A DNA stretch of 64,000 bases from Methanobacterium bryantii (GCF_002287175.1 NZ_LMVM01000040.1:62001-126000); one strand, 5' to 3'; positions 18,550 through 28,093 are shown, counted from the stretch's first letter. Translations and numbers: made by a program. Notes: a model not told the origin generated them from the sequence alone.

Positions 18550-19128
18550 TCATATGATATTATCAATAGTACGACCGCTTAATACAGACTCCGGTCGATC
18601 AATCAGGATATCTTTATCTGTAACTGCATTTTCATCCTTCTTTTTCAAAAGAAGCCAGAATTTTCTGTTTCCTTTCCCTGTATGTATAAGCGCATAGCCT
18701 CCTTTAAGCTTGTGACCTTCAAGCCAGATATCCACATGTCCATTATTGATAGATTCTTCTATATCGATTTCATGATCATTTTTTTTATTTAGATTGCGAT
18801 AAGTACCAGTGTCCCAGACTATTACAGTGCCTGCACCATAATTTCCTTCTGGAATAATTCCCTCGAAATCAATGTAATCAACTGGATGGTCTTCTGTTGG
18901 GACTGCAAGCCTTTTTTGGCTGGGATCTGTAGAAGGTCCCTTGGGAATTGCCCAGGACTTTAAAACACCGTTAACTTCCAATCTGAAATCATAATGGAGT
19001 TTACTTGCATCATGTTTTTGTACTACAAATCTTGGCTTATCTGAAACTTTTTCACTTGTAAATGGTTCAGGAGTTTTTTCAAAATCTCTTTTTTCACGAT
19101 ACTTTTCCAGATGGTTTTGATCTGCCAT
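18550..19128 (-). CDS. stand-alone LigD-type 3'-phosphoesterase
   Basis: 192 residues matching the phosphoesterase (PE) domain of bacterial DNA ligase D, which trims 3'-phosphate or ribonucleotide ends during break repair. Likely metal and phosphate ligands are His39, His45, Asp47, Arg49 and His81, spaced like the known Pseudomonas LigD residues (42, 48, 50, 52, 84). The segment HYDFRLEVNGVLKSWAIPKG is diagnostic. No ligase, polymerase or Ku gene is adjacent. Single-domain PE proteins are known in archaea; the role in end healing is inferred. Confidence 0.88.
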   Translation of the reverse strand: MADQNHLEKYREKRDFEKTPEPFTSEKVSDKPRFVVQKHDASKLHYDFRLEVNGVLKSWAIPKGPSTDPSQKRLAVPTEDHPVDYIDFEGIIPEGNYGAGTVIVWDTGTYRNLNKKNDHEIDIEESINNGHVDIWLEGHKLKGGYALIHTGKGNRKFWLLLKKKDENAVTDKDILIDRPESVLSGRTIDNII

Positions 19129-19277
19129 ATTGATATCCTCTTAAAAGTTTCTAAAAATATGTTATAATATTTGGAAAAGAGATTTAATAAAAATTAATAT
19201 TTTTAATCTGGATGATTCTTTATTAAATGAGGCACGAAAAATAAAGGTTTAATGAGCTTATTATTCTTAATTTATGT

Positions 19278-19970
19278 TTAAAAAATCTTTTTTAAATCTG
19301 AAGGATGCCCTAAAACTTCAATGCCTTCAAAGTCATAGAGTTTTTTGGTGTTTTCAATATCAATTTCCCTCATGTGGATGGTGATTATTTTCCCGGCAGA
19401 AATCGCTGAAAATGGGCATGCTGTTGCGCACGTACCGCAGCCTTCACATTTAAGAAGATCTATTTCAACCCCTGGAGTTATTGCATTGCCTGGACAAGCT
19501 GCTGCAGCTGCGCACGGTTCACATTTTTGACAAAGATTTAACTCAAGTTTAGATGGTAGTACGGTTTCAACATCACCTGATTCAAGATCTACAGGGATTA
19601 TACATGTTCTAACACCACCTTTCCCCGATTGAGCAACCGCGTTGGTGACCAGTGAATCTGCAATACCGCCCACGATTTTCCCGATAGTATTTGATGTAGC
19701 TGGTGACACAATGAGAAGATCATATTTTCCCAGTGAAAACCGCCCTGTTATAGGATAACTGAATCGCTGGTCTTTTTCTTGGATTAATTCATTGTAGTAT
19801 CCGCCGGTTATTGTTTCTATTCTCTCATAAAGCCCATACATTTTGAGAACTTCTTCTCCAGCGGCTGAAAGCAAAACAGTTACATCATGTTTTGTCATTA
19901 ACTGCTCCACTAATTCAACACTGTCTGAAAGTAAGTGACCTGCTCCTGTAATTCCAAAGGCTATTTTCAT
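19278..19970 (-). CDS. archaeoflavoprotein, MJ0208/dihydromethanopterin reductase type
   Basis: 230 residues. The N-terminal 150 form an FMN-binding flavoprotein fold (ITGAGHLLSDSVELVEQ, then VSPATSNTIGKIVGGIADSLV, as in the UbiX/AfpA group). Residues about 150-195 carry two 4Fe-4S ferredoxin motifs (CQKCEPCAAAAACP and CEGCGTCATACP). Members act as ferredoxin-linked electron carriers; the Methanosarcina DmrX enzymes reduce dihydromethanopterin. Which reaction applies here cannot be decided from sequence. GGAG precedes the ATG. Confidence 0.82.
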   Translation of the reverse strand: MKIAFGITGAGHLLSDSVELVEQLMTKHDVTVLLSAAGEEVLKMYGLYERIETITGGYYNELIQEKDQRFSYPITGRFSLGKYDLLIVSPATSNTIGKIVGGIADSLVTNAVAQSGKGGVRTCIIPVDLESGDVETVLPSKLELNLCQKCEPCAAAAACPGNAITPGVEIDLLKCEGCGTCATACPFSAISAGKIITIHMREIDIENTKKLYDFEGIEVLGHPSDLKKIF

Positions 19971-20132
19971 TCAATCTCCTCGTAGTATTAAAATTGTAAA
20001 GTTTTTAATTTGTTCAATATATGGGGAAAGTGATATTTATAAAATTAGATGATAATCGAGAATTTGATTCAGGTTTAAAATTGAGAATTGAATTGATAGA
20101 AAGGGTATTGAAAAGTTAAAAAGTGGAAAATA

Positions 20133-20156
20133 ATTGATTTCTTTTTAGAAATCAAT
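20133..20156 (-). terminator. hairpin overlapping the glyA stop codon
   Basis: ATTGATTTCT pairs with AGAAATCAAT around a four-base T loop. The stem includes the last glyA codons, and the minus strand continues into T-rich DNA. It is a candidate terminator that overlaps coding sequence. Confidence 0.5.
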
Positions 20157-21413
20157 GTATTTGTAAGCTAAATCTTCTCTGAAACAGTAATGTACAGTGT
20201 TATACTGGTTCATGAATTCTGTAACTTCAGCTTTAACGTCTTTACCTTCCATGGCTACTTTTTTGATGAACTCTGCAACTTCTTCCATTTGAGCTTCTTT
20301 TAATCCACGGCGGGTTATTTCCTGTGTACCAACCCTTATACCTGATGGATCATCGGTCCGTTTACGGTCGTCCCATGGGAGTAAGTTTTTGTTGAGAATG
20401 ATATTGTTAGTTTCCATGTCTTTTGCCATTTTGGCTGCACTGCCTATTTTTTTAACATCCATAGCGACCTGGTGAGATTCTGTAAATCCTAGGTCTTCAC
20501 AGAGGACATCAAAACCAAGTTCATAAAGGCTTTGTGCAAGAGCTTTAGCGTTTTTAATTATCTGTTTTGCGTAATCTTCACCGAATTCAAGCATCTCTGC
20601 TAAACTTATGCCTAATGCGGCTACATGGTGAAGGTGATGGTTACTTACAACTCCGGGAAATACAGCTGTATCTATTTTATTTTTTATATCTTCTTTACAG
20701 AGAATTATACCACCTTGAGGACCTGGGAAGGTCTTGTGGGTACTTCCTGCAAGGATATCAGCTCCTTCTTTAAGAGGGTCCTGGAATTGGCCACCAGCTA
20801 TAAGACCAAGTACATGGGCTCCGTCGTACATAACTTTGGCGCCTACTTCATCTGCAGCTTCACGTGCATCTTCTACAGGGTGAGGGAATAAGAATAAACT
20901 ACCGCCAAGAAGAACCATTTTTGGTTTATTTTTTTTAATTTCTTTTTTCATTGCATCTGCATCGATGTTCATTGTTTCGCTGTTAAAAGGGTGTGATTTG
21001 ATCCTTAAACCCCTTATTCCTGCAGCACTAACTTCTGCATGGCTTATGTGGCCGCCTACAGGTACATTTAAAGCCATGAGGAGGTCATTGTAATTTGTAA
21101 GGGCAAAAAATGAGGCTAAGTTTGCAACAACCCCTGAATTTGGCTGTACATTGGCATGTTCAGCGTTAAACAGTTTTTTAGATAGGTCAATTGTTAGATT
21201 TTCAATCTCGTCTATGTATTCGCAGCCTTCATAGAGCCTTTCACCAGGCAAACCTTCTGCATATCTGTGGGATAGATCCGACGCCAGGGCTTCCCTTACA
21301 TCGACACTGGTTATATTTTCACTTGCAATTAAGTTTATACTATTTTCCATCCATTTGTGATGTTCTTTAGTAACTTCTTTGATTTTAAGAGCATATTTTT
21401 GATTTTCGTACAT
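20145..21413 (-). CDS. glyA: serine hydroxymethyltransferase
   Basis: PLP enzyme that interconverts serine and glycine using a tetrahydropterin (tetrahydromethanopterin in methanogens). The pyridoxal lysine lies in GSTHKTFPGPQGG, and PNSGVVANLASFFAL and SHRYAEGLPGERLYEG are also conserved. I start at the second ATG, giving 422 residues, the usual archaeal length; GGAGGA lies six bases upstream. An in-frame ATG at 21464 also has a good GGAGG, adding 17 residues (MFKDEKCTPDVKNGGQL), so two products are possible. Confidence 0.96.
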   Translation of the reverse strand: MYENQKYALKIKEVTKEHHKWMENSINLIASENITSVDVREALASDLSHRYAEGLPGERLYEGCEYIDEIENLTIDLSKKLFNAEHANVQPNSGVVANLASFFALTNYNDLLMALNVPVGGHISHAEVSAAGIRGLRIKSHPFNSETMNIDADAMKKEIKKNKPKMVLLGGSLFLFPHPVEDAREAADEVGAKVMYDGAHVLGLIAGGQFQDPLKEGADILAGSTHKTFPGPQGGIILCKEDIKNKIDTAVFPGVVSNHHLHHVAALGISLAEMLEFGEDYAKQIIKNAKALAQSLYELGFDVLCEDLGFTESHQVAMDVKKIGSAAKMAKDMETNNIILNKNLLPWDDRKRTDDPSGIRVGTQEITRRGLKEAQMEEVAEFIKKVAMEGKDVKAEVTEFMNQYNTVHYCFREDLAYKYIDF

Positions 21414-21666
21414 TAATTGTCCTCCGTTTTTGACATCAGGAGTACATTTTTCATCTTTAAACATTGATTGCCTCCGAGTAAATGTAACTTAAGTAGCTTT
21501 ACATAACTATGTATAAAATAAATGAGTATAAATACTTTCAAAAATGACTACTTAATCACTGAAAATTCTGATTTTTATTGAAATAGTTCTATGATTTTTC
21601 TTAAAAAACTGAATTCTGCAAAATTAAAAGTATCTGGATAAATTAAGAATGTAAAATAAATTAATA

Positions 21667-22353
21667 TCACATTTCCTTAAAAAATTTTTTGGTTCTCATT
21701 TCTTCTAAGTTGAATATTATACGGGAAAATTCACTTGCAGGAATAGCAACCATAATATCTTCTGGGCTAATATCCATATGCTGTCTGGAACCCACATCTC
21801 CAAAACCGTAGGTAACCTTTCCAGTCATATAAGGAACTGCGGCCATTGAGCTGCATATTGGTCCTGAATCGGCACCTAACCCATGTGTGCCCGAATCGTA
21901 TGCGTTTGCATGGAGTATTTCCATCCCCTGTTTTGCATTGCAGACTATAAATATCACGTCAGGTTCAAATTCTGCATTTACAAGCGGGGCAAAGATAACT
22001 GCATTAAAAATTTCGTATTCTACATTTAGATTATTTTTCCACGAACGTTGAACCGCAGGTATGTTCTTGTAAACTCCCATTGGAACTAGAAATGCACCGC
22101 TTTGCATGGTAGCGGGGAATTCTTTAGGGTCTTTAAGTCCAGAATATCTTGCACCGCCCATACATTCCTCTTCTTCAGCAGTTGCATAGAAGGTTTTGCC
22201 GCGCATGGCTTTCGTAATTTTTGCGCAGAACCTAGATTTACCTTCTTCCTTTTCAATATCTCTTGGTTCTTTTACAGACCATTTTATGGCAACCGGATCA
22301 TTTTCTAATTTCAAAATTTCCTTTAATTTATTTCCAAGTTCATTGTAGTCCAT
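21667..22353 (-). CDS. DUF169 family protein
   Basis: About 228 residues. Family features are an N-terminal LKLENDPVAIKWS, the FCAKITKAMRGKTFYAT block with a cysteine, and EECMGGARYSGL. DUF169 is common in methanogens and anaerobes; its function is unknown, and conserved cysteines suggest a metal or cofactor. I choose ATG at 22353 because GGATGGGG precedes it; the upstream ATG (22365) has its G-run directly adjacent. Gap to hdrA on the same strand is about 340 bases. Confidence 0.85.
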   Translation of the reverse strand: MDYNELGNKLKEILKLENDPVAIKWSVKEPRDIEKEEGKSRFCAKITKAMRGKTFYATAEEEECMGGARYSGLKDPKEFPATMQSGAFLVPMGVYKNIPAVQRSWKNNLNVEYEIFNAVIFAPLVNAEFEPDVIFIVCNAKQGMEILHANAYDSGTHGLGADSGPICSSMAAVPYMTGKVTYGFGDVGSRQHMDISPEDIMVAIPASEFSRIIFNLEEMRTKKFFKEM

Positions 22354-22676
22354 TTTAAACCCCATCCTTACACAATTCTCAAAAATAAACTGTAATTTAA
22401 TACATTTTGATCTTTAATTTATACATTATTAATATATCCTTTTTGGAAATAAATTGGATTTATGGCTAAAATAAATATTTTTAAACCTATTTTAGGTAGT
22501 ATAGTTGCTAAAAAGCGTTAAATTTTGTTTAAACATTTTAAACACGTATATTGACAGAAAATCAGTAGAATAAACATGAAATGACTAAATGATATTATAA
22601 TATATTAAATCAGCTAAAATAAGTAGTTAAAACAGCCAATTAGTTAGAAATAGTTTGTAAAATAAAAATAAAAGAT
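22354..22676. other. gap between hdrA and the DUF169 gene
   Basis: AT-rich, no open frame with coding character. A 19-codon frame (22461-22520, plus strand) lacks a convincing ribosome site. It presumably carries the promoter of the DUF169 gene. Confidence 0.35.
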
Positions 22677-22692
22677 AAGGAATAATTTCCTT
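22677..22692 (-). terminator. terminator hairpin of hdrA
   Basis: AAGGAA and TTCCTT pair around a short AT loop directly after the hdrA stop; the minus strand continues as a T-rich tract. Confidence 0.5.
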
Positions 22693-22695
22693 GAT

Positions 22696-24684
22696 CTATT
22701 TGGATTGTGCTCCGGTTCCGCCCATTGCAGCTTCAATCTGAGCCATAATCTGGTCAGTCTTGAAGTGGCTCTGGTCCATTGCTCCAGATGGGCATGCTGC
22801 AGCGCATGTTCCGCATCCGTGGCAGAGAGCTATGTTAACAGTTGCATGGCCTTCTTCTATTGCTAGAGCTCCGTATGGACAGAGTTCTACACAAACTGCA
22901 CATGCACCACATACGTCTTCATCGGTGTATGCAGTAATTGGTTCAATTTCCACTTCACCTTTAACCATTGGAATTGCTGCTCTTGCTGCAGCACCTGATG
23001 CTTGTGCTACGGAGTCAGGAATATCTTTTGGTCCTTGTGCTACACCTGCAAGGAATACACCTTCAGTAAGTGTGTCTACAGGCCTGAGTTTTGGGTGAGC
23101 TTCCATTAAGAAACCGTCTGCACTCTTAGAGAGCCCGATGGTCTGTCTTAATTCGTTAGCACCTGCTGGTGGTACGAGTCCAGCTGCGAGTACAACCATA
23201 TCATAGTTGTATTCAGTTACTCTTCCAAGTAAACTGTCTTCTGCCCTTACTGTAAGGGTCTGGTCAGGGTTTCCGAGAATTGCTGCTGGTCGACCTCTGA
23301 TAAATTTAATACCGTATTTTTCTTGTGACCGTTTGTAGAACTCTTCAAATCCTTTACCGAATGCCCTTATATCCATGTAATAGATAGTGACTTCAGTGTC
23401 AGGTTCGTGGTCTTTAACGAGCTGAGCGTTTTTCATGGAGTGCATACAGCAAACCCTTGAACAGTATTCGTTACCGACTTTTTCGTCCCTTGAACCAACA
23501 CATAATATGAATGCAACGCTTTTTGGGTGTTTACCGTCAGATGGTTTTAATACGTGACCTTCTGTTGGTCCTGATGCGTTAATCATCCTTTCGATTTCTA
23601 ATCCTGTGATAACGTTTGCGTTATCTGCATATCCGTATTCAAGTTTTTCATTTGCGTCAAACTGGTCGTAACCGGTTGCAACGATGATTGTACCTATGTC
23701 AAGTTCAACTTCTTCAGCAACCTGATCGTGCTGAACTGCTCCTCTTTCACATATCTGGTCACAGAGACCACATTCAATACAGTAATCTTTGTCGATTGTA
23801 GCAAGGAGAGGTACTGCTTGTGGGAATGGGATGTATGCCGCTTTGACCATACCAATTCCTTCATCGAAGTAATTTGGTATTTCTATTGGGCAGACGTCTA
23901 CACATGACCCGCATCCTACACAGAGATCTTCGTCTACGTATCTTGGTTTTCTTTCTACGGTTACTTTGAAGTTACCGATGTATCCGTCTACATCTTTAAC
24001 TTCGGAGTAAGCTAATAATTCAATATTTTCGTGTTTTCCTGCATCTACCATTTTAGGTGCGAGAATACACATTGAACAATCGAGAGTTGGGAATGTTTTA
24101 TCTAACTGAGCCATTCTTCCCCCAATGGTTGGGTTCTTTTCGACTAAGTAAGTTTTGAATCCCATGTCAGCTAAATCGAGAGCTGACTGAATACCTGCAA
24201 CTCCTCCACCGATAACCATAGCGGTGTTTGTAACGCTAACTGTCTCAGCTTCTAGAGGTTCTAATAACCTTGCTTTTGCAACTGCCATTCTTGTTAAGTC
24301 TTTTGCTTTTTCAGTTGCTGCTTCAGGTTCATCCATGTGTACCCATGAATCGTGTTCTCTTAAGTTCGCGAATTCAAATAAAAATGGGTTTAATCCTGCT
24401 TCTGATACACATCTTCTGAATGTTGGCTCGTGGAGCCTTGGTGAACATGCTGCTACTACTACTCTGTTTAAGCCCTTTTCTTTAATGTCTTTCTGGATCT
24501 TTTCCTGACCTGGGTCAGAACAGAAATATTTGTACTCTTCAGCTACAACAACGTTTGGAAGTGTGGCTGCATAATCTCTAACTGCCACTACGTCAACAAC
24601 ACCACCGATGTTGATACCACAGTGACAAACGTATACACCTATTCTAGGTTCTTCACTAGTTTCTACTTTTTTTTCTTCTGCCAT
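22696..24684 (-). CDS. hdrA: CoB-CoM heterodisulfide reductase, flavin/iron-sulfur subunit HdrA
   Basis: Electron-bifurcating FAD subunit of the HdrABC-MvhADG complex, which reduces CoM-S-S-CoB and ferredoxin with hydrogen. 662 residues. An FAD site (VIGGGVAGIQSALDLADMG, near residue 150) precedes LDCSMCILAPKM. Ferredoxin motifs CVGCGSCVDVCP, CIECGLCDQIC, CGACAVCVELCP and CHGCGTCAAACP follow. The true start is ATG at 24684 with GGTGAT upstream; a GTG at 24699 is in frame. HdrA alone, away from hdrBC, is usual in this order. Confidence 0.97.
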   Translation of the reverse strand: MAEEKKVETSEEPRIGVYVCHCGINIGGVVDVVAVRDYAATLPNVVVAEEYKYFCSDPGQEKIQKDIKEKGLNRVVVAACSPRLHEPTFRRCVSEAGLNPFLFEFANLREHDSWVHMDEPEAATEKAKDLTRMAVAKARLLEPLEAETVSVTNTAMVIGGGVAGIQSALDLADMGFKTYLVEKNPTIGGRMAQLDKTFPTLDCSMCILAPKMVDAGKHENIELLAYSEVKDVDGYIGNFKVTVERKPRYVDEDLCVGCGSCVDVCPIEIPNYFDEGIGMVKAAYIPFPQAVPLLATIDKDYCIECGLCDQICERGAVQHDQVAEEVELDIGTIIVATGYDQFDANEKLEYGYADNANVITGLEIERMINASGPTEGHVLKPSDGKHPKSVAFILCVGSRDEKVGNEYCSRVCCMHSMKNAQLVKDHEPDTEVTIYYMDIRAFGKGFEEFYKRSQEKYGIKFIRGRPAAILGNPDQTLTVRAEDSLLGRVTEYNYDMVVLAAGLVPPAGANELRQTIGLSKSADGFLMEAHPKLRPVDTLTEGVFLAGVAQGPKDIPDSVAQASGAAARAAIPMVKGEVEIEPITAYTDEDVCGACAVCVELCPYGALAIEEGHATVNIALCHGCGTCAAACPSGAMDQSHFKTDQIMAQIEAAMGGTGAQSK

Positions 24685-24781
24685 TAGATCACCTTTCACA
24701 TGTGTGAGAATGATTTTTATGTATATGGGTGTAGGTCTATCAATGATACAGATAAACTTTTCTATTTATTTTTTTATACAA

Positions 24782-24793
24782 AGTTTATATATG
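24782..24793 (-). promoter_or_regulatory. TATA box of hdrA
   Basis: The minus strand reads CATATATAAACT here, a good archaeal TATA element. Initiation would be expected near 24760, giving a leader of about 75 bases that contains CACATGTG at 24698-24706. Confidence 0.5.
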
Positions 24794-24997
24794 AGAACAT
24801 TGAAGGCCTGCTGTTTTTCCTGTAAGGGAAATTTATTTAATAAAAATATTGTTCGCTTTTGTACTTAATAAAAATACTCATCGAATTTCATTTTTATTAT
24901 TAAATTTTGCAAAACTATTAACTGTCTCTTTTTTATAGATAGGCTACATCTTAATAATAATAAAAATATACAAATTAATATTAATGGAGGTGATTTT

Positions 24998-25081
24998 ATG
25001 AAAAATCCGCCAGATAATATAGACGATTCAAATCCTGAAGACTATCCTGTTGAATCAGTTATTAAGGGTGAATTGAAATAA
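24998..25081 (+). CDS. 27-residue acidic peptide
   Basis: ATG to TAA frame of 28 codons with an excellent GGAGGTGA seven bases upstream. The peptide MKNPPDNIDDSNPEDYPVES(..) is acidic and proline-rich with no hydrophobic stretch. It may be a real small protein, or the start of a gene truncated when the neighbouring glycosyltransferase decayed. Confidence 0.4.
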   Translation: MKNPPDNIDDSNPEDYPVESVIKGELK

Positions 25082-25119
25082 AATTATTCTCATATTTAGC
25101 TGTTATCTTTGCGGTCAAT

Positions 25120-25603
25120 TTGGATAAAGTTAATCATCGTTTTATTCTTGCTTTAGTGATATATTTAATATTGGGTATTGCAACCCGATTTTTACTAAAA
25201 GATTATCAGTATCCGTTAAATCCAGACGCAATTTCATATATCTGTATTTCTCAAAAATATGTAAGTGGTGATTTTTCTAATGCAATTAATGGTACTCCAA
25301 GTGCTGAAGGAGTCTATCAATTAAGTCAGACCCTAAAAAATGATTACAAGGTAACAGGGTAATATAGCATCAAATGACGAATGGAAAAAATCGCTGTATA
25401 TATCCTATTTTACTGGTAGCAAATATTACGGACAAACAGGGAATGTTAATGGCAACGATTTAGAGCAAGACTTGAGGGAGAATAATATTGATTTTTATGT
25501 AGTATGGGGTGATTCAAGGAAATCATCTATTTCAAATAAATATAAAGATGTTACTGGTGGAAAGATACCGGGTTTAAAAGTATATTCTTTAAAAGGCGGG
25601 TAA
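25120..25603 (+). pseudogene. deleted and frameshifted GT39-like glycosyltransferase
   Basis: The first part (TTG at 25120, 80 codons) begins with a helix and LKDYQYPLNPDAISYICISQ, as in archaeal dolichyl-phosphate-mannose type (GT39/PMT) transferases. It then jumps to residues typical of the C-terminal end (YQLSQTLKNDY). A one-base gain in the GGG at 25359-25361 ends the frame with TAA. Removing one G restores the frame: GNIASNDEWKKSLYISYF to TAA at 25603. Hundreds of central residues with the membrane segments are missing. No start site is convincing. The family call is from pattern memory. Confidence 0.65.
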
Positions 25604-25827
25604 GATTGTGTTTTTTGGAATAATAATTACTAAAATATATTAGGTGTCTAATATTAATTTAATCAATTTTTAAAGCTAAAAAAGCTATTAAATTCATTTT
25701 TTGGAAAATATATTTGTTAAATATAATTTAAGGGAATATAATTTTAGTTCAATATGTATTACTTTTTTCATAAAATATATTATGAATTAAGAATAAAAAT
25801 AATCAAAAAGACGTGGGGGTATTTTAA

Positions 25828-26244
25828 ATGGCAGAATTGTTTAATATGTTGAAACAAGACCACCAAGAAGTTACAGATATGTTAGAACAGGCTATAGAAA
25901 GTAAAGACCCTTCTCAGTTTCCAAAAGTTAAAAAAATGTTAGACGTGCACATGGAAGGAGAAGAAAAGTTTTTCTATCCAATTCTACGAAATAAAGATAA
26001 AGAAGGAATGCTTGAAGCTTATGAAGAGCATAAAGTGGGAAAAAAATTAATCAGCGAAATATCTGATACTGAAAGTGGAAATGAAACATGTATACCAAAA
26101 ATAAAAGTTTTAAAAGATGTACTGGAGCATCATATAGAAGAAGAAGAATCTGAAATCTTTGATGAAGCACGAGAAGTACTGAATGATCAACAGGAACAGA
26201 AAATAGTTCAACAGTTTGAAGAACTTAAATCACAGAAAATGTAA
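25828..26244 (+). CDS. hemerythrin-like HHE domain protein
   Basis: 138 residues, four-helix bundle. Likely di-iron ligands are His in LKQDHQEV, HMEGEEKFFYP, YEEHKVGKK and HHIEEEESEIF. HHE proteins bind oxygen, NO or iron, or protect against oxidative and nitrosative stress. It has GTGGGGGT upstream. A close paralogue starts 27 bases downstream, clearly a tandem duplication in one operon. Confidence 0.9.
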   Translation: MAELFNMLKQDHQEVTDMLEQAIESKDPSQFPKVKKMLDVHMEGEEKFFYPILRNKDKEGMLEAYEEHKVGKKLISEISDTESGNETCIPKIKVLKDVLEHHIEEEESEIFDEAREVLNDQQEQKIVQQFEELKSQKM

Positions 26245-26270
26245 GTTGTACAAAATTGTGGAGGGATAAT

Positions 26271-26705
26271 ATGGCAGAAAATAATGTTTATGAATTACTT
26301 AAAAATGACCATGATAATATAAAGAATCTTTTGAGGGAAACTATACAACATAAAGACCCTTCACAATTTCCTAAAATCCAAAAAGAATGGGAATCCCATA
26401 TGCTGGGAGAAGAAATATATTTTTATCCAGCACTCAGGAAAAAAGAATCATTTATAGTCCTTGAAAGATATGAAGAGCATGAACTTGGCAAAAAATTGAT
26501 CTATGAATTAGATAAACTGGATAAAAATGATGAACGATGGATGCCGAAAATGGGAGTACTTCAAGAGATTATAGAACTTCATATTGATGAAGAAGAAAAA
26601 GAAATATTTCCTAAGGCAAAAGAAATAATAAGTGGGGATAAAGAGAAGCATATACGGGATAAAATAAGAGATGAAAAATCAAGGTATGTAAAGTCTTACC
26701 TCTAA
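26271..26705 (+). CDS. hemerythrin-like HHE domain protein, second copy
   Basis: 144 residues, paralogous to the preceding gene along the whole length (LLKNDHDN, HMLGEEIYFYP, YEEHELGKKLI, HIDEEEKEIFPKA). All ligand positions are kept, so both are probably functional. GGAGGGAT before ATG 26271 fixes the start; an earlier TTG at 26256 precedes the ribosome site and is rejected. Separate copies may differ in ligand or partner. Confidence 0.9.
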   Translation: MAENNVYELLKNDHDNIKNLLRETIQHKDPSQFPKIQKEWESHMLGEEIYFYPALRKKESFIVLERYEEHELGKKLIYELDKLDKNDERWMPKMGVLQEIIELHIDEEEKEIFPKAKEIISGDKEKHIRDKIRDEKSRYVKSYL

Positions 26706-27110
26706 ATTTATTTATTTTTTTAATTTTGAAGATTTAAATTGAATTTAGATATATTACTTTTAATTAATTTAGTTTTATAAAATTAGTTGTTCCCTAAAAT
26801 TAGCTGTTGAATGGGTTTTATATTTAAAAAACTAATTTAAATCGATTTTTATTAAAATTAATCCTGTTTTAATGTGTTATTTTTTCTGGATTATATCTAA
26901 TCAACTCCTTTACTCCGACATAAATAGTTTTTAGTAATACTTATATGTAAAAAAATAATAAGTTTTTAATAGTTTTAATATCTTAATTATAATAGGTGCA
27001 ATATATTTTAAACTTTTTAAATTCAGTTAAATCATTTATAAATCATTAAAACACTTTATTTAGTAGGATATTGCATCTAAACAGGTATAAATAAAAGTGG
27101 AGGTAAATAA
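26706..27110. other. gap before the hydrolase gene
   Basis: AT-rich gap of about 400 bases. AGGTGCAATAT at 26994-27004 is matched by ATATTGCATCT at 27068-27078 as an inverted repeat with one mismatch, spaced over the likely promoter of the hydrolase. It could be an operator pair. I see nothing else. Confidence 0.35.
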
Positions 27111-27944
27111 ATGTGTCCGTTTATTAAAGTAGATGAAGGAAACTCAGGTGATATAAACTTACACTATGAAGATTATGGTGAAGGAAAACCGGTAATTTTA
27201 ATTCATGGTTATCCATTAAGTAGCCGTGCATGGGAGAAACAGATACCTGCACTGCTTGATGCAGGTTATCGTGTTATTACCTATGACCGAAGAGGATTTG
27301 GAAACTCTAGTCAACCATGGTCAGGTTATGATCCTGATACATTTACTGAAGACTTACACAGGCTTGTTACTAAGCTAAATTTACATGATTTTGTATTAGT
27401 TGGCCATTCAATGGCAGGCGAAGAACTTGCCCGTTATATTGGAAAATATGGAACTGAAGACGTGAGTAAGGTTGTTTTTATCTCTGCAGTTACACCTTTC
27501 CTCCGTAAGACTGATGATAACCCTGAAGGATTAGACGAAAGCCTTTTTGAAGAAATTAAAAACGCAGTTATCGAGGATCGACCTGCATTCATGACTCAAT
27601 TTTGCACAGATTTCTATAATATGGACGCTCTTGAAGGTAAACGTGTCAGTAAACATGCATATCAGGCAAGCTGGAACACTGCAATTGAGGCATCTCCAAA
27701 AGGATCAATTGACTGTGTAGATACTTGGGGAACAGATTTTAGAGAAGATCTCAAACGTGTTGATGTACCTACACTTGTAATTCATGGTGATCAGGATCGT
27801 ATTGTTCCTTTCAAGAATTCAGGAAAACGTATGCCTGATTTTGTGAAAAATAGCAAGTTAGTCGTCATAAAAGATGGACCTCATGGTATTGCATGGACGC
27901 ATAATGAAGAGGTTAACCGTGAACTCCTGAACTTTTTAGGATAA
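27111..27944 (+). CDS. alpha/beta hydrolase, non-heme chloroperoxidase-like
   Basis: 277 residues, single alpha/beta-hydrolase domain with a small lid. The oxyanion segment is HGYPLSS (32-38). The nucleophile is Ser100 in GHSMAG, the acid Asp229 in GDQDRIVP, and the base His258 in GPHG. The closest named relatives are cofactor-free haloperoxidases/perhydrolases and esterases; the natural substrate is unknown. It stands alone with GGAGGT upstream. The composition is slightly less AT-rich than its neighbours, and bacterial origin is possible. Confidence 0.9.
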   Translation: MCPFIKVDEGNSGDINLHYEDYGEGKPVILIHGYPLSSRAWEKQIPALLDAGYRVITYDRRGFGNSSQPWSGYDPDTFTEDLHRLVTKLNLHDFVLVGHSMAGEELARYIGKYGTEDVSKVVFISAVTPFLRKTDDNPEGLDESLFEEIKNAVIEDRPAFMTQFCTDFYNMDALEGKRVSKHAYQASWNTAIEASPKGSIDCVDTWGTDFREDLKRVDVPTLVIHGDQDRIVPFKNSGKRMPDFVKNSKLVVIKDGPHGIAWTHNEEVNRELLNFLG

Positions 27945-28093
27945 TAAAACCAGTGTTATAGAGTTTACAATCCGCAATTTGAGAAATACATTGAAATTTT
28001 TAATTAATTTAATTCTATTTTTTTTCAGATGTTTGGTAGTATAAAGGTTTCATATACCAATTAAGCTTTAAATCATTTAACTTCTCTGTAATC

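Noticed and set aside
22461..22520. 19-codon plus-strand frame after hdrA
   Set aside because: No good ribosome site and too short to support without conservation data.
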